Positions 15,463 through 21,363 of a DNA stretch of 21,363 nucleotides are shown in pieces (within the stretch, counting starts at the first letter, position 1; every line of letters starts with the position of its first letter). The notes under the pieces were generated by a model. It was not told the origin of the DNA. It made no database searches and worked only from the letters and a program-made list of their open reading frames with translations. This DNA is from Pseudomonadota bacterium. GTDB lineage: Bacteria > Pseudomonadota > Alphaproteobacteria > Acetobacterales > Acetobacteraceae. Made by a program: the position numbers and the translations under genes. The stretch is taken from contig JAJXXT010000005.1 of assembly GCA_021780935.1 (NCBI GenBank), positions 1-21,363 of the forward strand. The letters are read 5' to 3'.

Positions 15463-15909
15463 GTGGCGATCGAAGTGAAAAAACCGGGATGGGTGGACGA
15501 GTTCCGCGCCTTCATCCTGCGCGGCAACGTGGTCGATCTGGCGGTCGGTATCGTCATCGGTGCCGCCTTCACCACCATCGTGACATCGCTGGTCAAGGAC
15601 ATCCTCAACCCGGTGATCGGGCTGCTGGTGGGGGGGATCGATTTCACCAACGTGTTCGTAACCCTGCGCGGCAAGGTGTTTCCCACCCTTGCCGCGGCGC
15701 AGAAGGCGGGCGCGGTGACGATGAATGTCGGCGTGTTCGTCAACGCCATCATCCAGTTCCTCATCGTCTCCTTCGCAATCTTCTGGGTGGTGAAGCTGAT
15801 CGCGAAACTGCACCAGCCGCCGCCGGCCGCACCGGCACCGCCGCCCGGGCCCAAGGCCGAGGACCTGCTGGTGGAGATCCGCGACATCCTGGCCAAGCAG
15901 ACGCATTGA
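15463..15909 (+). CDS. mscL: Large-conductance mechanosensitive channel
   Basis: MscL opens under membrane tension during osmotic downshock. The 148-residue protein has the N-terminal amphipathic FRAFILRGNVVD. TM1 is VDLAVGIVIGAAFTTIVTSLVKDILNPVIGLL and TM2 is VFVNAIIQFLIVSFAIFWVVKLI. A proline-rich linker leads to the C-terminal bundle helix EDLLVEIRDILAKQ. Length fits the family. The start is GTG at 15463 with GGGGGG upstream; the frame is open to an ATG at 15403, but that extension is not conserved. The next gene, chaC, starts 11 bases after the stop, and mscL may head the five-gene operon. Confidence 0.97.
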   Translation: MAIEVKKPGWVDEFRAFILRGNVVDLAVGIVIGAAFTTIVTSLVKDILNPVIGLLVGGIDFTNVFVTLRGKVFPTLAAAQKAGAVTMNVGVFVNAIIQFLIVSFAIFWVVKLIAKLHQPPPAAPAPPPGPKAEDLLVEIRDILAKQTH

Positions 15910-15920
15910 CGCGAGCCGCC

Positions 15921-16658
15921 GTGCCACCATTCGGCCCGTCGCCGTTTGGGCCGGATAGCGACTCCCGGGGACCGGGCAGCAAGGCCACGCTCACGCGCGA
16001 GTTCCTGCTTTCCGGCGAGCTGGAAGACATGGTGCGCGCCACCATGCCGGGGGTGCGGGTGCTGAGCGAGGCGGAGCGCGCGGCGAGCCTCGCCACCGTG
16101 CTCGATGCCAGGCCAGCGGGCGCCAGCCTCGCCGTGTTCGGCTATGGATCGCTGATCTGGAACCCGGCGATCCACGTGGCAGGGCGAAGGCGCGTGGTGG
16201 CGCAGGGCTGGCATCGGTCCTTCTGTCTGCTGGCGCGTGGCGGACGGGGAACGCCCGAGAGCCCGGGGCTGATGCTGGGCCTCACGGTCGGCGGCACCTG
16301 CGAGGGCGTGGCGCTCGACCTCGATCCCGCCGCGGCGCCGGGCGAGCTTGCCATTCTGTGGCGGCGCGAGATGGTGGCCGATGGCTATATCCCGCGCTGG
16401 GTGAAGCTCGCGGCACCGGCGGGCGGGGATGCCGGCTGGGCGATCGCCTTCACCATCAACCCGAGCGGCTCATCCTATGCCGGGGACCTCAACGAGGCGA
16501 CGATCGTGGAGCGTCTGGCGACCGCGCGCGGCGCGCTGGGGACGGCGGCTGAATATCTGTTCAATACCATCGCGGGACTGGCGGCGATCGGTGTCGCCGA
16601 TCCCTACCTCGACGCCATCGCGGCCAGGCTGCACGCGCGGCTGGAGCAAGCAGGATGA
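15921..16658 (+). CDS. chaC: ChaC-type glutathione-specific gamma-glutamylcyclotransferase
   Basis: ChaC enzymes cleave glutathione to 5-oxoproline and Cys-Gly in the cytoplasm. The 245-residue protein has VFGYGSLIWNP from residue 72, the substrate-binding loop, then GWHRSFCL and GRGTPESPGLMLGL. LWRREM holds the probable catalytic Glu150, and AEYLFNT follows near the end. The core begins TLTREFLLSGELEDM, matching ITRDFL at the start of E. coli ChaC. The only in-frame start upstream of that is GTG at 15921, which adds about 25 Gly/Pro-rich residues and lacks a ribosome site, so the exact start is uncertain (TTG at 15906, overlapping the mscL stop, is another option). The stop overlaps the MFS start as ATGA. 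Confidence 0.92.
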   Translation: MPPFGPSPFGPDSDSRGPGSKATLTREFLLSGELEDMVRATMPGVRVLSEAERAASLATVLDARPAGASLAVFGYGSLIWNPAIHVAGRRRVVAQGWHRSFCLLARGGRGTPESPGLMLGLTVGGTCEGVALDLDPAAAPGELAILWRREMVADGYIPRWVKLAAPAGGDAGWAIAFTINPSGSSYAGDLNEATIVERLATARGALGTAAEYLFNTIAGLAAIGVADPYLDAIAARLHARLEQAG

Positions 16659-18067
16659 ACGACGGCAGCGACGACGACGCGCGGCAGCCGGGAAGCTGGC
16701 GGGAGATGGCGACGCGCGAGCATCTCGGCGCCTCCGCGACGCTCGGCGGGGGCACGTTCGTGTTCTCCATCTCCACCTTCATCGTCACCACCACGCTGCC
16801 GACCGTGGTGCACGAGATCGGCGGGCTGCGCTGGTTCGCGTGGAGCACGACGATCTATGTCGTCGCCTCGCTGGTCGCCGGCGCGGTAAGCGCGCGGCTG
16901 CTGGCCGGCAGCGGTCCGCGCATGACCTACCGCATCGCCATGGTGCTGTTCGCGGCGGGCGCTCTGCTCTGCGCGACCGCGCACGACATGGGCTGGCTGC
17001 TGGCCGGAAGGCTGGTGCAGGGCCTGGGTGGCGGCATGCTTTCCGCCCTCTCCTTCTCCATGGTCCGCAGCTTGTTCCCGCGCCGACTATGGAGCCGCGC
17101 GATGGCGGTGATCTCGATCGTCTGGGGCGCCGCGACCATGGCGGGACCGGCGATCGGCGGATTGTTCGCCGAGGCCGGCGCGTGGCGCGGTGCGTTTTTT
17201 TCGCTCGCCGGTGCGGTGCCGCTGTTGTGGATCGTGGTGGAGCTGTCGCTGCCGCGCCGGCTGCCCCCCGGGCCACCACCGCGCAAGCTGGCGCTCGGTA
17301 ACCTGGTTTTGCTGGCGGCGAGTGCCATGGCGGTGGCGCTCGGCGGCTCCGTGAGTTTCTGGCAGGGCAGCCTGGTGGGGCTGATCGTGGCCGCTGGCGG
17401 CATCGCCTGGTTCCGCGCGCGTGAGGCGGGGGGCGAGCGGCTGCTGCCGCGCGGCGCGCTCGACCCGACTCGGGGGTTGGGCGGCACGTATGCCGCGCAG
17501 ACGTTTCTGCTGATCGCCGTCGTGACCGAGATCTACATTCCGTATTTCCTGCAGAACCTGCACGGGCTCTCGCCGCTGCACGCGGGCTATATGTCGGCGC
17601 TGATGGCGGGCGGCTGGAGCCTGGGGTCGCTGGCCAGTTCCGGCACGGACGGCACGCGGCGCAGGCTGGCGATGCTGATGGGGCCGGTCGCGCAGTTCAT
17701 GGCGCTGATCGGGCTCGCGCTGCTGCTGCCGCGGCATGGCGGGGCGGGCACGCTGCTCGGCATCGGTGCTGCACTGCTGGCGCTGGGTGCGGGGATCGGG
17801 CTGTGCTGGCCGCAGCTTGGCGCGCGCGTGTTCCAGACCGCGCCGCAGGGCGAAAGGGAACTGGCGGCAGCATGTATCACGGTGGTGATCACGCTCGCCA
17901 ACGCCTTCGGCTCGGCGCTGGCGGGGATGGTGACCAATCTCGCGGGGGTGACGATAGCGGCGGACCGAGCGCTGGCGGCGCGGGCGCTGTATGGCGGGTT
18001 CGCGATCGCCCCGGTGCTGGCGCTGCTGGCCATTCTGCGGGTGCATGCCGAGGAGGGCAGCGAATGA
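16655..18067 (+). CDS. Major facilitator superfamily transporter, drug-exporter-like
   Basis: The 470-residue membrane protein has twelve or more hydrophobic segments after a short acidic N-terminus. TTTLPTVVHEIGG near 48 resembles the first loop of EmrB/QacA (DHA2-type) proton antiporters. GRLVQGLGGGMLSALSFSMV and WGAATMAGPAIGGLFAEAGAWRGAFF match the motif B/C regions of that group. The usual motif A loop is degenerate (ARLLAGSGPRMTYR). The ATG at 16655 shares ATGA with the chaC stop, and its own stop shares ATGA with the amidase start, so it is translated in a coupled series. The substrate is unknown; linkage to chaC and an amidase may hint at peptide- or amide-like compounds, but that is speculation. 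Confidence 0.92.
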   Translation: MNDGSDDDARQPGSWREMATREHLGASATLGGGTFVFSISTFIVTTTLPTVVHEIGGLRWFAWSTTIYVVASLVAGAVSARLLAGSGPRMTYRIAMVLFAAGALLCATAHDMGWLLAGRLVQGLGGGMLSALSFSMVRSLFPRRLWSRAMAVISIVWGAATMAGPAIGGLFAEAGAWRGAFFSLAGAVPLLWIVVELSLPRRLPPGPPPRKLALGNLVLLAASAMAVALGGSVSFWQGSLVGLIVAAGGIAWFRAREAGGERLLPRGALDPTRGLGGTYAAQTFLLIAVVTEIYIPYFLQNLHGLSPLHAGYMSALMAGGWSLGSLASSGTDGTRRRLAMLMGPVAQFMALIGLALLLPRHGGAGTLLGIGAALLALGAGIGLCWPQLGARVFQTAPQGERELAAACITVVITLANAFGSALAGMVTNLAGVTIAADRALAARALYGGFAIAPVLALLAILRVHAEEGSE

Positions 18068-19617
18068 ACGAGACCATCACGGAGCTGCGGGCCGCACTGG
18101 CGGCCGGGCGCACCACGTCGCTGGCGCTGGTGCGCGCCTATCGCGAACGGATCGCGCGGCTCGACCAGAAAGGGCCGCGGCTCAACGCCATCCGCCACCT
18201 CAACGACGAGGCCGAGGCGCTGGCCCGCGCCTCCGACGCGCGCCGGGGTGCGAGGCGGCCGCTCGAAGGCATCCCGATCCTGCTGAAGGACAACATCGCG
18301 ACCGGCGACGCCCAGCCGACGACGGCGGGGTCCGCCGCGATGGAAGGCGCGCGGGCCAGGCGCGACGCGACGGTGGCCGCGCGGCTGCGGCGGGCCGGGG
18401 CGGTGATCCTGGGCAAGACCAACCTCACCGAATGGGCGAACATGATGGCGGTGGGGATGCCCGCCGGCTACTCATCGCTCGGCTTGCAGTGTCGCAATCC
18501 CTGGGCGCCGGAGGTGGACGCGAACGGCATTCCCATCGTGCCGACCGGCGGCTCCTCCGCCGGTTCCGGGGTTGCGGTGGCGGCCGGGTTCTGCGCCGGC
18601 GCAATCGGCACCGAGACCGCGGGCTCGCTGCTGTCACCGGCCAGCCAGAACGGCCTGGTGACGGTGAAGCCCACGGTGGGGCTGCTGAGCCAGGCCGGGA
18701 TCATTCCGATTTCGCACAGTCAGGATGTCGCGGGACCGATGGTGCGCAGCGTCGAGGATGCGGCACTGCTGCTCGACGTTCTCGCCGCCCCCGACCCGCG
18801 TGACGCGAAGACGCTGAAGCAGAAGCGGCCCGAGAGTTTCCTCGCGGGCCTCGATCGCGACGCGCTGCGCGGGGCGCGGATCGGCGTGCCCTCCGATCCC
18901 GAGCATGACAACGACCCGTGGTTCGGGCCGCTCGCGCCCTCGGCGCGGCAGGTGATGGCGCGCACGATCGAGATGCTGCAGGACGCGGGCGCGGTCATCG
19001 TGCGCGCCGGCATCGAGCCGCGGGCCTGGGTGGGCGGGCCGGGCAGCGAGATGGCGGTGCTGAACACCAACAGGCTGAGCCCACGGCGCGGTACGCCGGA
19101 GCGGGTTTCCGCGGTGTTTCTCTACGAACTCAAGGCCGGGCTCGACGCCTATCTGCGCGACTGGGCGCTGTGGGAGAAGGGCGCGCGGCGGATGCGCGGC
19201 ATCGGCGATATTGTCGCGTTCAACGACAAGAACCCGCAGCGCTGCCTGCGCTTCGGCCAGGATTTTCTGCGCGAAGCGAGCCTCTCACGCGGCGACCTCG
19301 GCGAGGCCGCCTATCGCAACGCGCGCCGGATGGACGTCTGGGCGAGCCGGACCATCGGCATCGATCCGTATCTGCGCGGGCATCGGCTGGATGCGATCCT
19401 GTTTCCCTCGCGCACCGGTGCCGGGCTGGCGGCGAAGGCGGGCTATCCCTCCGTGCAGGTGCCGGCGGGGCTGGTCACGCATTGGGAAGAGATCGAAACG
19501 AAGCCCTATCCCTACGGCATCACCTTCACCGGGCCGGCATGGAGCGAGGCGCGGCTGCTGGCGCTCGCCTACGCTTTCGAGGCGGTTCGGGGGACGTTTC
19601 CGAAGCCGCCACTTTGA
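18064..19617 (+). CDS. Amidase signature family enzyme
   Basis: These enzymes hydrolyse amide bonds with a Ser-cisSer-Lys triad. In the 517-residue protein Lys75 lies in ILLKDNIAT. The Gly/Ser-rich loop TGGSSAGSG (161-169) supplies the cis-Ser, probably Ser165, and GTETAGSLLSPAS carries nucleophile Ser188. Most relatives read TETDGS here, so the Asp-to-Ala change at 186 stands out. The large Gln/Arg-rich insert around 330-440 and the C-terminal TFTGPAWSEARLLALAYAFE resemble peptide amidases and the long bacterial amidases rather than GatA. No signal peptide is visible. The start overlaps the MFS stop (ATGA) and the stop overlaps the rmuC start (TTGA). Confidence 0.93.
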   Translation: MNETITELRAALAAGRTTSLALVRAYRERIARLDQKGPRLNAIRHLNDEAEALARASDARRGARRPLEGIPILLKDNIATGDAQPTTAGSAAMEGARARRDATVAARLRRAGAVILGKTNLTEWANMMAVGMPAGYSSLGLQCRNPWAPEVDANGIPIVPTGGSSAGSGVAVAAGFCAGAIGTETAGSLLSPASQNGLVTVKPTVGLLSQAGIIPISHSQDVAGPMVRSVEDAALLLDVLAAPDPRDAKTLKQKRPESFLAGLDRDALRGARIGVPSDPEHDNDPWFGPLAPSARQVMARTIEMLQDAGAVIVRAGIEPRAWVGGPGSEMAVLNTNRLSPRRGTPERVSAVFLYELKAGLDAYLRDWALWEKGARRMRGIGDIVAFNDKNPQRCLRFGQDFLREASLSRGDLGEAAYRNARRMDVWASRTIGIDPYLRGHRLDAILFPSRTGAGLAAKAGYPSVQVPAGLVTHWEEIETKPYPYGITFTGPAWSEARLLALAYAFEAVRGTFPKPPL

Positions 19618-21164
19618 CCGCACTGCTCGCGAGCCTGCTCGCCCTCGTCGCGATGGCGTTCGCCGTCGCGGCCTGGGCGCTGATGGCGCGCGCGGCGGTC
19701 GAGCGCAAGCTCGGTCTGGCAACGAATGCGGCGGAGCGCGTGCCGGAGCTGGAGGCGCAGGTCGCCTCGCTCAGTGCGGCCGTCGCCCGGGCGCGCGAAG
19801 AACGGGCCGCGACCGACGGCGCGCTGAAGACGCTGGCTGCCGAGACCGCTGGCCGCGAGGCGCGGCTGAACGCCGCCGAGGCTGATCGTGACAAGGCGAT
19901 TGGCGAGCGCGAGGCGGCGCGCGCGGAGCTGGCGCGGGCGCAGGCCATGCTGGAGGCGCTGGGGACCGAGATCCAGGACCGCGCGGCACGGCTGCGAACC
20001 GCCGGCGAGGAACGCGACAAGGCAGCGACCGAACGCGAGGCCACGCGGGCGGAACTCGCGCGCACGCAGGAAACTCTGAGACAGGAACAACGACGTGGCG
20101 AGGAGCGCCTGACCGAGCTGCAGCAGCTCCGTGATGAGACCAAAGCACAATTCCAGCAGCTCGCGGCGGCGATCCTGACGCAGCAGAGCGAAACATTTAC
20201 GAAGCAGAACAAGGAGCAGGTGGAGACGCTGCTGGGGCCGCTGCGCGAGCAGATCGCAACCTTCGAGAAGGGGCTGACGGAAACGCGCGTCGAGACGGCG
20301 CGCGAGCGTGGCACGCTGGCCGAGCAGATCAAGGCGCTGATGACAACGAACGACACGATGCGCTCGGAAACGCGCGGGTTGGCGGCGGCGCTGCGCGGCC
20401 AGTCGCAGACGCAGGGCGCGTGGGGCGAGATGATCCTCGGCACCATCCTGGAGCGTTCGGGCCTGCGCGAGGGTGAGGAATACACCACGCAGGAGAATGC
20501 CGCGGCGGCGGACGGGCGACGGCTGCGCGCCGACGTGGTGGTGAACCTGCCCGGCGGCGAGGGACGGCGGATCGTGGTCGATGCCAAGGTCTCGCTCACC
20601 GCCTTTGACCAGTACGTCAACGCCGCCGACGATGACGAGCGGGCGGCGGCGCTGCGCGGACATCTCGCCTCGCTGCGCGGGCATGTGACGACGCTCGGCT
20701 CCAAGGCCTACCACGACGCGATCGGCGAGGGGCTCGACTATGTGATCCTGTTCGTGCCGATCGAAGGCGCCCTGGCCCTGGCGCTGCAGAGCGATCCGGC
20801 GCTGACCGGGTTCGCGGCCGAAAACAACGTTGCCATTGCGACACCGACGACGCTGATGATGGCGCTGCGGACGGTCGCGAACGTATGGCGGGTCGAGCGG
20901 CGCAACCGCAGCGCCGAGGAGATCGCGCGCGTGGCCGGCCGGATGTACGACAAACTCGAAGGCTTCGTCGCCGATTTCCAGAAGATCGGCACGCAGATGG
21001 ACACGACGCGCAAGACCTATGATGACGCCTTCGGCAAACTCGCCCACGGCCGCGGCAACCTGCTGCGCCAGGCCGAACAGCTCAAGGAGCTGGGTGCACG
21101 GACCAGCAAATCCCTGCCCGCGGGCCTGCTCGACCCCGCCGGTCCGCTGGGCGAGGAAAGCTGA
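19614..21164 (+). CDS. rmuC: DNA recombination protein RmuC
   Basis: RmuC limits inversions at short inverted repeats and carries a PD-(D/E)XK nuclease-like fold. The 516-residue protein opens with one membrane-spanning segment (TALLASLLALVAMAFAVAAW). A coiled coil rich in Ala, Glu and Arg follows to about 190. The RmuC domain contains GAWGEMILGTILERSGL, RLRADVVVNLPGG, RRIVVDAKVSLTAFDQYV, YVILFVPIEGAL and ATPTTLMMALRTVANVWR. The start is TTG at 19614, sharing TTGA with the amidase stop; the only nearby ATGs would remove part of the membrane segment. It is the last gene of the packed block. Confidence 0.95.
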   Translation: MTALLASLLALVAMAFAVAAWALMARAAVERKLGLATNAAERVPELEAQVASLSAAVARAREERAATDGALKTLAAETAGREARLNAAEADRDKAIGEREAARAELARAQAMLEALGTEIQDRAARLRTAGEERDKAATEREATRAELARTQETLRQEQRRGEERLTELQQLRDETKAQFQQLAAAILTQQSETFTKQNKEQVETLLGPLREQIATFEKGLTETRVETARERGTLAEQIKALMTTNDTMRSETRGLAAALRGQSQTQGAWGEMILGTILERSGLREGEEYTTQENAAAADGRRLRADVVVNLPGGEGRRIVVDAKVSLTAFDQYVNAADDDERAAALRGHLASLRGHVTTLGSKAYHDAIGEGLDYVILFVPIEGALALALQSDPALTGFAAENNVAIATPTTLMMALRTVANVWRVERRNRSAEEIARVAGRMYDKLEGFVADFQKIGTQMDTTRKTYDDAFGKLAHGRGNLLRQAEQLKELGARTSKSLPAGLLDPAGPLGEES

Positions 21165-21195
21165 CCGCCGGCATGCGCCGTGCGGAGAACGGGGC

Positions 21196-21363
21196 TCAGA
21201 CGCTGAGGTCGAGCAGCGAGCCGCGCGGCGGGGTGGCGCCGGAGCCGGAGGGCAGCGGCGGGGCGGGTGCGGGCTGGCGTGGCGGGTCGGCGAAGGGGCG
21301 TGCGACCGGGCCCGTCGACGCGGCACCGGGCGCGGAGAGCGGTGCCACGGCCGACGTCGAGAA
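21196..21363 (-). CDS. C-terminal end of an unidentified Pro/Ala-rich protein
   Basis: A minus-strand frame is open from the window edge to a TGA at 21196-21198, giving 55 residues. They are Pro/Ala/Gly-rich (PPRQPAPAPPLPSGSGATPP) and end RGSLLDLSV. The hydrophobic, regular last residues after a low-complexity linker look like a real protein tail, and the frame is convergent with rmuC at a sensible distance. Homology cannot be judged from this piece, and in such GC-rich DNA an open frame alone is weak proof. Confidence 0.4.
   Translation of the reverse strand, partial: FSTSAVAPLSAPGAASTGPVARPFADPPRQPAPAPPLPSGSGATPPRGSLLDLSV

Noticed and set aside
19569..21326. 585-residue minus-strand open frame
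   Set aside because: Antisense to rmuC, whose domain motifs are certain.

Overview
The window reads as an ordinary chromosomal segment of a high-GC alphaproteobacterium. Evidence for this is a TrcR (DUF1013) cell-cycle regulator, a DUF1192 protein, two YdcH-like (DUF465) proteins, a ROSE-type RNA thermometer in front of an IbpA-class hsp20, and clustered GANTC (CcrM-type) sites. The gene mix (purEK, acs next to satP, an NamA-like old yellow enzyme, Gly-zipper lipoprotein) would fit Rhodospirillales/Acetobacteraceae, but that placement is inference from style, not a search. I see no insertion sequence, phage gene, integrase, CRISPR array, tRNA or rRNA.

Layout. 1-1656 (-) is an ABC-F ATPase cut by the window edge. 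It is divergent from ndk and a nucleoside 2-deoxyribosyltransferase (1761-2784, +), which converge on a DUF465-purE-purK operon (4686-2794, -). A second DUF465 gene (4867-5034, +) diverges from that operon and converges with trcR (5695-5114, -). DUF1192 (5836-6027, +) converges with hsp20 (6540-6100, -). hsp20 has a complete readable control unit: an RpoH-like promoter, a three-hairpin ROSE leader and an intrinsic terminator. rpmE and an NamA/YqjM-type flavin oxidoreductase follow on the minus strand.

From 8200 onward nearly everything is on the plus strand: carboxylesterase, SDR and pyridoxal kinase (the last two coupled by a TTGA overlap), then a CBS-domain protein. A small Gly-zipper lipoprotein (12100-11846, -) diverges from an acetate module, satP and acs. 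An exact FNR/FixK-type box lies far upstream of satP and a degenerate 16-bp tandem repeat lies just before acs. The last block is mscL, chaC, an MFS transporter, an amidase and rmuC. They are packed so tightly that three of the four junctions are 4-nt stop/start overlaps. A fragment of a minus-strand Pro/Ala-rich protein ends the window.

The most notable signals are regulatory rather than new gene families: the hsp20 thermometer, a 12-bp repeat that places GANTC sites at exact 12-bp intervals across the purE/purK junction, the FNR box and 16-bp repeats around the acetate genes, and a second, unrelated 16-bp array carrying the lipoprotein stop codon. I found no convincing previously undescribed multi-gene system.
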